64,000 nt of DNA from Lachnospiraceae bacterium (GCA_004557975.1 SFEV01000001.1:1-64000), one strand, 5' to 3'; numbered from the stretch's first letter, positions 8,029-17,730 are shown. Translations and numbers: made by a program. Notes: a model not told the origin generated them from the letters alone.

Positions 8029-9243
8029 TTACATTTTTCTGATCCGCTCCAGAGCCTCGACCGTATTTTCGCAGGAACCGAAGGCTGTCAGGCGGAAATA
8101 CCCCTCCCCGCTGGGTCCGAAGCCCGAGCCAGGTGTACCGACTACATTTGCGTGCTCCAGAAGATAGTCAAAGAATTCCCAGGAAGTCATTCTGTCCGGC
8201 GTCTTCAGCCAGATATACGGCGCATTCACACCGCCTGATACGGTGTATCCTGCCTCCTGAAGCCCTGTTTTGATGATTTTTGCATTGTTCATATAGTATG
8301 CGACCTGCTCGGAAAGCTGCTGCTTTCCTGCCGGTGAGTATACGGCTTCCCCGGCCTTCTGTACAATATACGGAGCTCCGTTGTACTTCGTCCCGTGACG
8401 TCTCGCCCACAGAGAATGAAGCATCACATCTCCTGCTTTGAGATCCTTCGGAATTACCGTATAGCCGAGACGTGTTCCCGTAAAACCTGCATTTTTGGAG
8501 AAGGATTTCAGTTCGATGGCACACGTCCTTGCTCCTTCGCATTCATAAACAGAGTGTGGTACATTGTCCTCAGAAATATATGCCTCATAAGCGGCATCAT
8601 AAATAATGACAGCACCCACTTTATTGGCATAATCCACCCAGTCCTGAAGCTGATCCTTTGTAATCGTCGCTCCCGTCGGATTATTCGGGAAGCAAAGATA
8701 GATCAGATCCGGTGTCTCCTTCGGAAAATCCGGGGCGAAATTATTGTCAACTGTACACGGCATGTAGATGACGTCGCTCCACATACCGGTGGAAGCATCG
8801 TAGGTACCGGTTCTGCCGGCCATTACGTTTGTGTCCACATATACGGGATAAACGGGGTCGCAGACTGCAATTTTATTGTCTACACTGAAAATTTCCTGGA
8901 TATTTCCAGAATCACATTTCGCGCCGTCGGAGACAAAGATTTCATCTGCCGAGATATCACAGCCCCGGTCTTTATAATCATTTCTGGCGATTGCATTTCT
9001 CAGAAATTCATAGCCCAGATCAGGAGCATATCCCTTAAACGTGGCAGCATCTGCCATCTCATCCACAGCGCTGTGAAGCGCTTCGATAATCGCCGGAGCC
9101 AGAGGCTGTGTGACGTCTCCGATCCCCAGCCGGATGACTTTTTTGTCCGGATTTGCAGCCTGAAATGCATTTACTTTTTTGCCAATCGTAGAAAACAGGT
9201 AGCTGCCCGGCAGCTTCAGATAATTATCATTGATTTTAAACAT
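8029..9243 (-). CDS. dapL: LL-diaminopimelate aminotransferase
   Basis: This 404-residue class I PLP aminotransferase converts tetrahydrodipicolinate directly to LL-diaminopimelate with glutamate as donor, bypassing the acylated DAP routes. It opens with the family hallmark [20 protein letters not shown] and has [11 protein letters not shown]. The PLP lysine is in [18 protein letters not shown]. Length matches DapL (about 410). The gene follows dapF by 35 bp, and the two consecutive steps toward meso-DAP are probably coexpressed. Confidence 0.95.
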   Translation of the reverse strand: MFKINDNYLKLPGSYLFSTIGKKVNAFQAANPDKKVIRLGIGDVTQPLAPAIIEALHSAVDEMADAATFKGYAPDLGYEFLRNAIARNDYKDRGCDISADEIFVSDGAKCDSGNIQEIFSVDNKIAVCDPVYPVYVDTNVMAGRTGTYDASTGMWSDVIYMPCTVDNNFAPDFPKETPDLIYLCFPNNPTGATITKDQLQDWVDYANKVGAVIIYDAAYEAYISEDNVPHSVYECEGARTCAIELKSFSKNAGFTGTRLGYTVIPKDLKAGDVMLHSLWARRHGTKYNGAPYIVQKAGEAVYSPAGKQQLSEQVAYYMNNAKIIKTGLQEAGYTVSGGVNAPYIWLKTPDRMTSWEFFDYLLEHANVVGTPGSGFGPSGEGYFRLTAFGSCENTVEALERIRKM

Positions 9244-9278
9244 AATTTTCTCCTCCGTATCATAGCGCCGATAAACTC

Positions 9279-10199
9279 TTATATTTCAATCTCCCCGTCA
9301 AACACAACCGTGGCAGGTCCTGTCATAAACACTGTATTTTTTTCACGGTCCCATGTGATTTCCAGGTCTCCGCCGCGCAGTTTCACAGTAACGGTGTTCT
9401 CCGTCCATCCGTTCAGAATACAGGCGACAACCACCGCACACGCACCTGTCCCGCACGCCCACGTCTCCCCGGAGCCGCGCTCCCAGACACGCATCTGCAC
9501 TGTGCTTCGGTCGATCACTCTGATAAACTCTGTATTTACCCGGTCCGGAAAACACGGATGAAACTCAAAGAACGGTCCTGTTTTTTCTATATCTATGCCA
9601 TCCACATCATCCACGCAGACAACACAGTGAGGATTTCCCATGGAGACACACGTCATTTTATAAACGCTTCCGTTCACCGTGATCGGAACACCGACTGCCT
9701 CCCCCACAGTCTGTGCCGCATCATTGGATGCAGCCGACAGCTTTTCATCATCCGCTGATTTTTCCGTGCCTTCTTCTGACACGTTCCCGGCCAGCTCCGG
9801 CTTCACGGGAATCCGGGATGCTTCCAGAATAGGCGCTCCCATATCGACCTTTACCAGCGCAACTTTTCCATCCCAAACTGTGAGATCCAGGTATTTGATA
9901 CCGCTTCCGGTGGCCACACTGATCTCTGTTTTGTCAGTAAGTCCGTAATCATAGACGTATTTGGCAACACAGCGGATTCCGTTGCCGCACATCTTTCCTC
10001 TGGAGCCATCAGCGTTGTACATTTCCATCTCAAAATCAGCGATATCCGACGGTTTGATGAGAATCAGTCCGTCAGACCCGATACCGAAATGACGGTCGCT
10101 GACAAAAACAGCCGTCGCTTCCGGATTTTCGACCGTCTCAGTAAAGCAGTTGACGTATACGTAGTCATTGCCGATTCCATGCATTTTCGTAAATTTCAT
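9279..10199 (-). CDS. dapF: Diaminopimelate epimerase with central insertion
   Basis: DapF epimerises LL-DAP to meso-DAP for lysine and peptidoglycan. The two catalytic cysteines are Cys71 in MCGNGIRC and Cys249 in WACGTGACA, and the N-terminus [12 protein letters not shown] is standard. An extra hydrophilic segment at about residues 136-170 ([17 protein letters not shown] onward) lies between IPVKPEL and VPITVNG, where most homologues have a short loop. This lengthens the protein to 306 residues from the usual 275. It follows the ANTAR gene by 14 bp. Confidence 0.95.
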   Translation of the reverse strand: MKFTKMHGIGNDYVYVNCFTETVENPEATAVFVSDRHFGIGSDGLILIKPSDIADFEMEMYNADGSRGKMCGNGIRCVAKYVYDYGLTDKTEISVATGSGIKYLDLTVWDGKVALVKVDMGAPILEASRIPVKPELAGNVSEEGTEKSADDEKLSAASNDAAQTVGEAVGVPITVNGSVYKMTCVSMGNPHCVVCVDDVDGIDIEKTGPFFEFHPCFPDRVNTEFIRVIDRSTVQMRVWERGSGETWACGTGACAVVVACILNGWTENTVTVKLRGGDLEITWDREKNTVFMTGPATVVFDGEIEI

Positions 10200-10213
10200 T
10201 GTCTTCTCCTGTC

Positions 10214-10762
10214 CTATATCTTTGCAAGGGCAAACAGCATTTCTGCCGTCTCCACCATATTTGTACCACTGTCCATGCTGGTCTTCTGCAGATAACGGTG
10301 CGCCTCCTCCTCTGTCATGTGGTTGCGCTCCATCAGCAGGGCTTTTGCGTCTGCAATCAGTTTGCGTTCCTGCTCGCTGCGCTGCACAGGCATCGCGCGT
10401 CTGCGTTTTCTGCGCCGCTCCATATAGCTAATCACCATCTCCAGTGAATTGATCAGATCATTTACCTTAAGCGGCATGGTCACTCCTACCACTCCGTCCG
10501 CAACTCCCTCTTCAATAATGCGGGCAGACGCAATCAGAAGCATACCAAACGCAGGTACGACATTTTCATACAGCTCATCGTACAGCATATCCGGATACTT
10601 GTAGCCGCACACGATTACTCCGGAACCAAGCCGGTCTGCAGCAGTAAGCGCCTGTGCTCCGCTGGTGCAGACAGCTTTGACTTCATATCCGTTTCGTACC
10701 AGCAGGGCCCGGATACTCTTTGCGTCTTCAATTTTGGGAAAAACTACTACAACACCTACCAT
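10214..10762 (-). CDS. ANTAR-domain RNA-binding antiterminator with degenerate receiver (NitR/AmiR-like)
   Basis: The 182-residue protein has an N-terminal receiver-like domain (VGVVVVFPKIEDAKSIRALL) and a C-terminal ANTAR domain (ERKLIADAKALLMERNHMTEEEAHRYLQKTS), which in this family binds paired RNA hairpins to prevent transcription termination. The usual phosphoacceptor Asp is not found: the corresponding strand reads GSGVIVCGYKYPDM, so the receiver is probably not phosphorylated. It lies directly downstream of glnA. In solvent clostridia an ANTAR protein named NitR also lies downstream of glnA (established); the same role in nitrogen control is inferred here. Confidence 0.88.
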   Translation of the reverse strand: MVGVVVVFPKIEDAKSIRALLVRNGYEVKAVCTSGAQALTAADRLGSGVIVCGYKYPDMLYDELYENVVPAFGMLLIASARIIEEGVADGVVGVTMPLKVNDLINSLEMVISYMERRRKRRRAMPVQRSEQERKLIADAKALLMERNHMTEEEAHRYLQKTSMDSGTNMVETAEMLFALAKI

Positions 10763-10793
10763 CCGTTTCCTCCTGTCCTGATCTCAGTCTTCT

Positions 10794-10854
10794 GCAGAAT
10801 TATCCTGCGGCATTGACGCCGCACTGTGCGTCTCCTGCATATCTGTAATTCTGC
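10794..10854 (-). promoter_or_regulatory. Structured intergenic RNA between glnA and the ANTAR gene
   Basis: GCAGAATTA and TAATTCTGC form a perfect 9-bp stem that encloses a GC-rich inner hairpin (GCGGC-gtcaat-GCCGC, a six-nucleotide loop). It sits in the 102-bp gap before the ANTAR start codon. It could be an mRNA processing element, a partial terminator, or an autoregulatory ANTAR target, but the loop lacks the A1/G4 signature described for ANTAR hexaloops. Confidence 0.45.
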
Positions 10855-10864
10855 CGAAGGACAG

Positions 10865-12196
10865 TCAGATTCTGGAGAGATAACGGTCAATTTCCCAGTT
10901 GCTTACGCTGGTGCAGTATTCCTCCCACTCTTCTTTTTTCGCTTTCACAAAGCGCTTTGTAATGTGCGGTCCCAGCACATTGCAGATATACTCATCCGCT
11001 TCAAGAGCCTCCACCGCCTCCAGGAGATTTTTCGGAAGACGCTTAATTTTGCGCGCCTTAAGCTCCTCTTCCGACATTGCAAAAATATTATCATCCACAT
11101 TTTCGGGCGGTACAATTTTGTTGCGGATACCATCCATGCCTGCTGCCAGACAGACAGCAAGAGCCAGATACGGGTTCGCCGCGGAATCCGGACTTCTCAG
11201 TTCAATACGCTTGTTGCCGTTTCCCATAACCGGAATGCGGATCAGCGGAATTCTGTTTTTCGCTGACCATGCAATATGGACAGGTGCTTCATAGCCCGGG
11301 ACGAGACGCTTGTAGGAATTTACCAGCGGGTTCGTGATGGCTGTGATGGCGCGGATATGCTTCATCAGGCCGCCGATAAAGTACCGTCCCTCCAGGCTCA
11401 GATGTATCGGACAGTTCGGATCATAAAATACATTCCTGTCGTCCTTCGTCAGCGACATATTGATATGCATACCGGAACCGGTCACTCCGGGAATCGGCTT
11501 CGGCATAAATGCGGCGTGGAGTCCGTGACGCTTCGCAATGGTCTTTACCGCCAGACGGAACGTCATGATTCCATCTGCCATCCGCAGTGCCTCATCATAC
11601 CTGAAATCAATCTCATGCTGGCCCGGGGCTGCTTCATGGTGAGAGGCTTCCACCACATAGCCCATCTCCTCCAGCGTCAGAATCATATCACGGCGGGCAT
11701 TTTCGCCGAGATCCATCGGGCCGACATCGAAATATCCGGCCGATTCGTGAGTAATCGTCGTAGGTCTTCCCTCATCATCCGTGTGGAACAGGAAGAACTC
11801 GCATTCAGGTCCCACATCCATACTGTAGCCCAGCTCTCCGGCTTCCTGAATCGCCTTTTTCAGAGTATAGCGTGGATCTCCCGTAAACGGTGTTCCGTCC
11901 GCGTAATAAATATCACAGATAAATCTCGCCACCTTGCCGTGCTGCGGTCTCCACGGAAAGATTGCAAACGTGTCAAGATCCGGATACAGGCGCAGATCCG
12001 ACTTGTCGATCCGCGCGAAACCTTCAATGGATGCTCCGTCAAATGAAATCTTGTTGTCCAGCACACGCTCAAGCTGGCTCGTCGTTACCGCAATATTTTT
12101 CAGTGTCCCGAACATGTCGGTAAACTGAAGGCGGATGAACTCCACATCCTCCTCTTCTATCATTCTCCAGATATCTTCCTTCGTATACTTGCTCAT
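10865..12196 (-). CDS. glnA: Glutamine synthetase type I
   Basis: The 443-residue enzyme condenses glutamate and ammonia using ATP. It has the length and start (KYTKEDIWRMIEEEDVEFIRLQFTD) of the compact Firmicute GSI-alpha group. Active-site segments include GPECEFFLF, HHEAAPGQHEID, GSGMHINMSL and RIPVMGNGNKRIELRSPD. I see no adenylylation-loop Tyr motif, so covalent control is not expected. Its leader contains a terminator-like hairpin and an ANTAR gene follows, which suggests control by transcription antitermination. Confidence 0.97.
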   Translation of the reverse strand: MSKYTKEDIWRMIEEEDVEFIRLQFTDMFGTLKNIAVTTSQLERVLDNKISFDGASIEGFARIDKSDLRLYPDLDTFAIFPWRPQHGKVARFICDIYYADGTPFTGDPRYTLKKAIQEAGELGYSMDVGPECEFFLFHTDDEGRPTTITHESAGYFDVGPMDLGENARRDMILTLEEMGYVVEASHHEAAPGQHEIDFRYDEALRMADGIMTFRLAVKTIAKRHGLHAAFMPKPIPGVTGSGMHINMSLTKDDRNVFYDPNCPIHLSLEGRYFIGGLMKHIRAITAITNPLVNSYKRLVPGYEAPVHIAWSAKNRIPLIRIPVMGNGNKRIELRSPDSAANPYLALAVCLAAGMDGIRNKIVPPENVDDNIFAMSEEELKARKIKRLPKNLLEAVEALEADEYICNVLGPHITKRFVKAKKEEWEEYCTSVSNWEIDRYLSRI

Positions 12197-12252
12197 AAAT
12201 CAAACTCCTTTTCTGTTTTCACCAGGTTCAAGATGAAATTGCCACAGAACAT

Positions 12253-12293
12253 GCAAAAAGGGCATTCTTCCCTCCGCAGAAGAACCCCCTTGC
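12253..12293 (-). promoter_or_regulatory. Terminator-like hairpin in the glnA leader (candidate ANTAR attenuator)
   Basis: About 10 nt after the predicted glnA transcription start, GGG-TTCTTC pairs with GAAGAA-GCCC and is followed by TTTTT; outer GCAA/TTGC pairs extend the stem. The hairpin lies between promoter and gene, so it would stop glnA transcription unless disrupted. The loop can be drawn as the hexanucleotide GCGGAG. The adjacent ANTAR antiterminator makes attenuation plausible, but the canonical two-hexaloop motif is not evident. Confidence 0.6.
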
Positions 12294-12305
12294 TCTTTCT
12301 TTACG

Positions 12306-12334
12306 ATCATACCAGTGCCACTTTTTTTTGTCAA
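12306..12334 (-). promoter_or_regulatory. Sigma-A promoter of glnA
   Basis: On the minus strand TTGACA (12334-12329) and TATGAT (12311-12306) are 17 bp apart. The promoter begins 16 bp past the end of the sulfatase gene, so glnA is transcribed separately. Confidence 0.8.
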
Positions 12335-12350
12335 CTAAATTTTACCCTGA

Positions 12351-14546
12351 TTACTCTTCTTTCTCCGGCGCTTTATTATACAGAATCTGATTTGACGAGC
12401 GGAATACCGTCTCTGATGATCCCATCTGATTCACTGTGATTTTATGAAAGCCTGCCTCCATCTTACTTTTCTTAAATCGGAGCAGCGTGGAAGAAATGTA
12501 ACTTGTACTGATACGCTCTTCGTCAATATAGACTTTGCTCCATTTCGTAAAATTCTCTCCGATTACGTAATAATACTGATCCGTTTCCATAATCCGGTCA
12601 ATGACCACATCCTGGGTACCCATCACAATATCGGTGGCCGGATACGGATCGCCGCCTCCGTACACGTAATGCTCCCCGTACAGAATGTCGTACTGCAGCA
12701 GTTCCATGCCTTTCAGGTATTCCTCTTCAGTCTCCCATTTTTCACGGTTCTGATGGAAGGTGAACATCGTTCCGGTATGAATACCGAGATCGTCGGTCAG
12801 GTCGGCCAGAAACTGATATGATGTCATATCCTTGTCATTCTTTTCCAGACCGAAATTATTCCATGTCGCATACTGGGTTTTGAAGAGGCTTCCCGTCATC
12901 ATGTCCTCCTCCGTCAGATTCATCGTGGGAAGGTGATCTCCGAACATCACAACCAGCGTCTTTTCATCCCGCTTTTCCAGCATATCGATCAGATCACCGA
13001 TAAAATCATCCACCTCATGAAGCTGATTGACGTAGTACTCCCAAGCGTAAGCCATCCCCTCGTCTTCCACACCGGACACCTTGATCGCCGGATTCTCAAG
13101 TACCTTTTCTTTGGGATAATCACCGTGTGCTTCTACAGTAATCGTGTACACAAAATCCGGTTTGTCAGGAGTATAATCAAGAGATTTTTCCACCTCGCCG
13201 ATCAGAATGTCATCCGTCGGCCACGTGCCGATGGGTGTGTAGTCGTGGATATCCATCATTTCCTTGCAGGTGAATGTATCGAAGCCCATCATGGAAAATG
13301 CATTTTTCCGGCTGTAGAAGTTGCCGCCGTTATTGTGCACCGCGTGGGCACCGTAGCCCAGCGTCTTAAGATCTGCCGCAATACTCTCGCAGTTTGTCTC
13401 TTTGAGAATCGTCTTGTACGGATACTCGCCGAGCCCGAAAAACTGCATGCCCATTCCGGTCAGAATCTCAAATTCCGTGTTTGCCGTACCGGCGCCCACC
13501 ACAGGTACCTCCAGATAGCCTGACGTATAATTCTCATACAGAGAATGGAAATTCGGAATCGGATCCTCACTGGTCTCCAGAAAGTTAGTCAGTCCCGGAT
13601 CAACAAAAGATTCCAGAAGAATACAGATAATGTTCGGGTAATCCTGCTCTGCATTGATATCTTCCGGAATCTCTTCGTCCTTTTCTGTATTCTGTTGCAC
13701 GATGTCTGCGGATGACTCTGCACCTGCAGCAGTCGTCTTTATCGCCTGACAGCTTTCCAGGACAGCACCATTGGCAGTCATCGTGGAATCCCCGTTTACT
13801 TTTTCCAGCACACTCTCCACCGACTCCTCAGAGTACTCCTCCGGTGTGCTCATTCCCCGGTCGAGGACACTGGCGGAAAAGCTGTACACAAATCCGTAAT
13901 CCTTGTAACCCTGCGCCAGGTTTTCGAAATACTTTGTCAGGATATTGTTGCTGACCGCTGCATTCGTCACCTGAGGAAGCATCACCACCGCCGTCAGTAC
14001 CATCAGAAAACCTGTGATACGGTGTGTCCTGCCTTCGAACTTCGGCCCCTTGAACCAGAAAATAACCAGGAAGAAAATTACCACTCCCACACCTGCAATG
14101 ACGAGAGCTGCTTCCTTTGCAGAAAAATAATTGCTCTGCATCGTGAAGAGATCCCCGACCATCTTCAGGTCTGTAAATCCGAAAGGAGAAACCCTCTTGG
14201 CAAGGATACATCCGTTGATCGTCCCAAGGAACATCCAGAACGCTGAGATCAGTATTCTGAGCGCCATTCTTCTTTTTACTATGTATACCAGCATCAGTGA
14301 CGCGTATACAATCAGTGAATTATAGAGAAATACGAGGTTGCGGTCAAATACGAAGACACACGCCTCAACGAAAGAATGACGCGATATCCATTCGATCACG
14401 AAACATACACCGCAGGCAAGCAAAGCATGAAACAGCAGGGAATACTTATTGAGTATACTGATCATCCGCTGCGTGTTTTCCGAATGCTGTCTTTTACTCT
14501 TTACGGCACTTATCCTCTCTGTTTTTTTCATCCTTATTGCTTTCAT
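12351..14546 (-). CDS. LTA-synthase-family sulfatase (phosphoglycerol transferase type membrane protein)
   Basis: The 731-residue protein has about five N-terminal transmembrane segments (first ones LFHALLACGVCFVIEW and LVFLYNSLIVYASLML), a linker, and an extracellular alkaline-phosphatase-fold domain. This begins at YPNIICILLESFVDPGL; VGAGTANTEFEIL carries the predicted catalytic Thr, and MFGDHLPTM supplies metal ligands. A C-terminal beta-rich extension follows. LtaS-type enzymes polymerise glycerol phosphate from phosphatidylglycerol; other members modify glycans, so the acceptor is uncertain. ATG 14546 is chosen because GGGGGTTAAT precedes it. Confidence 0.88.
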   Translation of the reverse strand: MKAIRMKKTERISAVKSKRQHSENTQRMISILNKYSLLFHALLACGVCFVIEWISRHSFVEACVFVFDRNLVFLYNSLIVYASLMLVYIVKRRMALRILISAFWMFLGTINGCILAKRVSPFGFTDLKMVGDLFTMQSNYFSAKEAALVIAGVGVVIFFLVIFWFKGPKFEGRTHRITGFLMVLTAVVMLPQVTNAAVSNNILTKYFENLAQGYKDYGFVYSFSASVLDRGMSTPEEYSEESVESVLEKVNGDSTMTANGAVLESCQAIKTTAAGAESSADIVQQNTEKDEEIPEDINAEQDYPNIICILLESFVDPGLTNFLETSEDPIPNFHSLYENYTSGYLEVPVVGAGTANTEFEILTGMGMQFFGLGEYPYKTILKETNCESIAADLKTLGYGAHAVHNNGGNFYSRKNAFSMMGFDTFTCKEMMDIHDYTPIGTWPTDDILIGEVEKSLDYTPDKPDFVYTITVEAHGDYPKEKVLENPAIKVSGVEDEGMAYAWEYYVNQLHEVDDFIGDLIDMLEKRDEKTLVVMFGDHLPTMNLTEEDMMTGSLFKTQYATWNNFGLEKNDKDMTSYQFLADLTDDLGIHTGTMFTFHQNREKWETEEEYLKGMELLQYDILYGEHYVYGGGDPYPATDIVMGTQDVVIDRIMETDQYYYVIGENFTKWSKVYIDEERISTSYISSTLLRFKKSKMEAGFHKITVNQMGSSETVFRSSNQILYNKAPEKEE

Positions 14547-14782
14547 ATTAACCCCCATAAAATGCTGTATGTAAACTTCTGTAAAGTCCTCAAAAGTCAT
14601 TTGAAAGATTAATCTAATTTTTGTAAAAAGTCAACCGGCTTCCCTTAAAATTAAGGTTTTGTTCACTTTCTCTCCACATTTACTTTCATTCAAAAAGTAA
14701 AAAAACGCTCAAATACGGCTGGATTCTTTTCTTATAATATGATAATTTAGAAGCAAGAATGAATGGAAGGTTTCGATGCCAT

Positions 14783-15280
14783 ATGAAAAAGTTACTATAC
14801 ATTGCCGTTTTATCCGCCCTGTTTTTGTCAGGTTGTGAAAAAAAATCAGCGGATTTTGCACCTGAAAGCCTGTTTGAGATGTCCGGAGACAGCACAGCAG
14901 CCGGCATTATGCCAGGCGATGATTCCGAAGCTTTTATCAAAGCATACAGTGGCTATACCACACAGGTGGCCTATCTGGATGACGGCTCCCAGTACGCTGC
15001 CATGCCGATCGAAAAGATACCGTACGGGGATCATATATCCGTTCTCATCGCCACTCTTTTTATCGACGGCGAGCCTGTCTCAGAGGAAAAACTCTGCCGC
15101 GACAATGACTGGGAACCGGACGCACTTCACAGCCATCTGAGCACACCCGCTTATCTGCGCCGCCATGAGGTCATATACCGGTACCTGTCCTTTACCTGGA
15201 AAGACAGTGTCATCACGGACATTACTTCCGAGGAGCTCAACTACAACGAAACCTTCGAAACACCGCTTCAGGAGAATTGA
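14783..15280 (+). CDS. Small lipoprotein of unknown function
   Basis: The 165-residue product begins MKKLLYIAVLSALFLSGCEKK, a clear lipoprotein signal with lipobox LSGC, so it should be anchored to the outer face of the membrane. ATG 14783 lies 11 bp after GGAAGG. The mature part (AYSGYTTQVAYLDDGSQYAAMPIEKI, CRDNDWEPDALHSHL) has no motif I recognise. A TATAAT at 14733-14738 may be its -10 box. It lies alone on the plus strand, divergent from the sulfatase gene. Confidence 0.75.
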   Translation: MKKLLYIAVLSALFLSGCEKKSADFAPESLFEMSGDSTAAGIMPGDDSEAFIKAYSGYTTQVAYLDDGSQYAAMPIEKIPYGDHISVLIATLFIDGEPVSEEKLCRDNDWEPDALHSHLSTPAYLRRHEVIYRYLSFTWKDSVITDITSEELNYNETFETPLQEN

Positions 15281-15303
15281 CGAAAGGGGCTGCTGTTTCC
15301 CGT

Positions 15304-16059
15304 TCACTGTTTCCTGCACTCGCGCGCCACAAGATAAACGCGCTCGCTGTCCAGGCGGGGCGCATCCTCCGTGAACGCATCGTACACAGCTTCCGGCTTC
15401 AGTCCCGCCTGTTCAAGCAGTGCGCACACCTTATCGATGGAGTACGCCCTCTGGTAATGGGTTTCTTCATACTTTTCATACAGACCGCTATCATTGCGGA
15501 TAAACAGTGTCAGATCGTATTCGTTGATCTGCTCCTGCTCATCATACCAGTTTTCCCAGATAAAACTGCTCTCCTCCCGGTTTTCAGCAATCACACAGTC
15601 ACCCAGGATTTCTTCATATTTATATAATGTATTCAGATCAAAAATAAAGACTCCGCCCGGATCAAGATAGTTGTTCACAAGAGAAAATACTTCCAGCAGT
15701 CCATCCTCATCCGTAATATAATTCATCGAATCACAGACACAGACAACGGCGCGAACCGTGCCATACAGCTCAAACTCCCGCATATCCTGCAGCAGATACA
15801 GGATATCATGTCCCGATTCTTCTCTCTTTTCCATTGCAATCTCAAGCATATCGGCAGAATTATCCACGCCGATCATATCATAGCCCGCTTCAGCCAATAG
15901 TTCCGTCATAGACCCTGTGCCGCAGCCAAGCTCAAGGACAAGGCCGTCGTCGATCCCGTATTTTTTCAGAAGTCCGTGCAGATATTCGCACCACTCTTCA
16001 TACGGAATATTATCCATGAACAGATCATACACTCTCGCAAAGCTTTCGTAAGATGCCAT
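15304..16059 (-). CDS. Class I SAM-dependent methyltransferase
   Basis: The 251-residue protein has the Rossmann methyltransferase motifs: YESFARVYDLFMDNIPYEEW at the start, LVLELGCGTGSMTELLAEAG (motif I), DMIGVDNSADMLEIA (motif II) and AVVCVCDSMNYI. Start ATG 16059 follows GAGAGGCGAAGAAAT; the longer reading lacks a ribosome-binding site. Substrate is unknown. It is convergent with the small lipoprotein gene. Confidence 0.85.
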   Translation of the reverse strand: MASYESFARVYDLFMDNIPYEEWCEYLHGLLKKYGIDDGLVLELGCGTGSMTELLAEAGYDMIGVDNSADMLEIAMEKREESGHDILYLLQDMREFELYGTVRAVVCVCDSMNYITDEDGLLEVFSLVNNYLDPGGVFIFDLNTLYKYEEILGDCVIAENREESSFIWENWYDEQEQINEYDLTLFIRNDSGLYEKYEETHYQRAYSIDKVCALLEQAGLKPEAVYDAFTEDAPRLDSERVYLVARECRKQ

Positions 16060-16184
16060 ATTTCTTCGCCTCTCTTTTCCTCTGTCAGTCTGCGGCAGTT
16101 TCTTCTGCCGCCCGGTCCGCTGCTCTGTCTGACACGCTGTCGCCACTTCTGTCTTTCCTGTGCATCATCACACCTTCTTCTGTA

Positions 16185-16535
16185 TCACAGACCCAGCAGT
16201 CCCGGCAGCCCGTACGCCACCCCTGTCATCATGACTGCCGAAATCAGTACTCCAGCCAGAATTGCCGTCATAGCCTTCCACGTGCGAATTCCAAGAAGCG
16301 AAGCCACCAGTGCGCCGGTCCATGCACCTGTACCCGGCAGCGGGATTCCGACAAAAATCATCAGTCCCCAGAATTCATACGTCCCGATCCGGCTGCTTTT
16401 TTCCATTGCACGGCGCTCCAGCCTCCCTGCAATCCCCTGCGTCATCCAAAACTGCCGCATCATCCGCAGCACCTGCCGGATCGTAAGCAGGATAAACGGA
16501 ACAGGGAAAAAGCATCCTTCCGTGTCACTTACCAT
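16185..16535 (-). pseudogene. 5'-truncated small multidrug export family gene (PF06695-like)
   Basis: The reading from PVPFILL (about 16505) to the stop matches the C-terminal two-thirds of the small multidrug export/COG2426 family, including EFWGLMIFVGIPLPGTGAWTGALVASLL. Complete members are about 155-165 residues and start with an ISELRGAIP region that is missing here. The first ten codons of the open frame (MVSDTEGCFF) are encoded by the hisC terminator hairpin and are unrelated to the family. The gene thus lost its 5' end and ribosome-binding site by deletion next to hisC and is probably non-functional. Confidence 0.75.
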
Positions 16536-16547
16536 CCGGAAGGATGC
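16507..16547 (-). terminator. hisC terminator
   Basis: GCATCCTTCCG and CGGAAGGATGC form a perfect 11-bp stem followed by TTTTT on the minus strand, 11 bp after the hisC stop. It overlaps the first codons of the truncated membrane gene. Confidence 0.85.
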
Positions 16548-16558
16548 CTTATGATTTT

Positions 16559-17617
16559 TTAACGGTGCAGATACTTCCTCAGGAACGCGTACAGCGCTTC
16601 CATCTCTTCATCTGTACCGATTGTAATTCGAAGATAATTGTCAATTCTCGGTTTGCGGAAATAACGCACGTAGATCCCCTCTGCCTTCAGCGCTTCAAAC
16701 AGTTCCGAAGCAGGGCAGCTCTCGTGTGTCACAAAAAGAAAATTGGCCCTGGAATCAGCAAAAGAAAAGCCGAGGTCTGCAAGCTCTTTCTTCGCTCTCT
16801 CCCGTGTCGCAATAATCCTTGCCCGCGTCTCCTCAAAATATCCGCGATCCTTCAACGCCGCTGTACCAAGCACGATGGAAGTCTCATTCATCGTATAAGA
16901 ATTGAAGGAATATTTCACGTCATTCAGATAGCGGATCAGTTTCCGGCTGCCCAGAGCGTATCCGATTCGCATACCTGCCATGGAACGGGATTTGGAAAAT
17001 GTCTGAACCACCAGCACATTGTCATACTTTTCGATCAGTCCGACTGCGGATATTCCCCCAAAGTCAATATATGCCTCATCGACAATAACTATGACATCCT
17101 GATTATGTACTATGATATCCTCCACAGCTTCAGGGGAAAGCAGCGCTCCTGTCGGCGCATTCGGATTCGGAAAAATCACGCCGCCGTTTTCTTTATAATA
17201 ATCCTCCGGCACAATCTCAAAGGATTCGTTCAGCGGCATGCACTCATACGGAATCCGGAACACATCCGCCCACACATCGTAAAAAGAATACGTGATATCC
17301 GGAAACAGAATCGGTCTGTCAGAATTAAAAAAGGTCAGAAACGCCATTGCAAGCACATCGTCGGAGCCGACACCCACAAACACCTGCTCCGGCTTCAGAC
17401 TGTATTCTGCGGCGATGGCACTGACAAGAAGCTCTGCCGTCGGATCCGGATATTTACGCATATTCCCCGTTGTCATTGCAACCAGCGCTTCTGCTACCAT
17501 CGGAGACGGCGGATACGGATTTTCATTGGTGTTCAGCTTGATAATGTCTTTTCTCTTCGGCTGCTCTCCCGGTACGTACGGTACAACAGTACGCACATTT
17601 TTCTCCCATTCTCTCAT
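16559..17617 (-). CDS. hisC: Histidinol-phosphate aminotransferase
   Basis: The 352-residue PLP enzyme converts imidazole-acetol phosphate to histidinol phosphate, and related enzymes also serve aromatic amino acids. Typical features are YVPGEQPKRKDIIKLNTNENPYPPSP, NPNAPTGALL, VDEAYIDFGG and the PLP lysine in VVQTFSKSRSMAGMRIGYA. ATG 17617 follows GGAGGAAAG; the longer frame to 17722 has no homology. No other his genes are adjacent. Confidence 0.92.
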   Translation of the reverse strand: MREWEKNVRTVVPYVPGEQPKRKDIIKLNTNENPYPPSPMVAEALVAMTTGNMRKYPDPTAELLVSAIAAEYSLKPEQVFVGVGSDDVLAMAFLTFFNSDRPILFPDITYSFYDVWADVFRIPYECMPLNESFEIVPEDYYKENGGVIFPNPNAPTGALLSPEAVEDIIVHNQDVIVIVDEAYIDFGGISAVGLIEKYDNVLVVQTFSKSRSMAGMRIGYALGSRKLIRYLNDVKYSFNSYTMNETSIVLGTAALKDRGYFEETRARIIATRERAKKELADLGFSFADSRANFLFVTHESCPASELFEALKAEGIYVRYFRKPRIDNYLRITIGTDEEMEALYAFLRKYLHR

Positions 17618-17730
17618 GCTCTTTCCTCCTGCCGCAGCGTTGCACACACTGCTTTGTATAACGCATTCATCTTCCGCAGCCCTGGTCCGGCCGCCTGGAC
17701 AATACACTTTTCCAGATTTCACACTTCATA

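Noticed and set aside
12197..12350. Glutamine riboswitch in the glnA leader
   Set aside because: I see no glnA-type riboswitch consensus, only a terminator-like hairpin near the transcription start.
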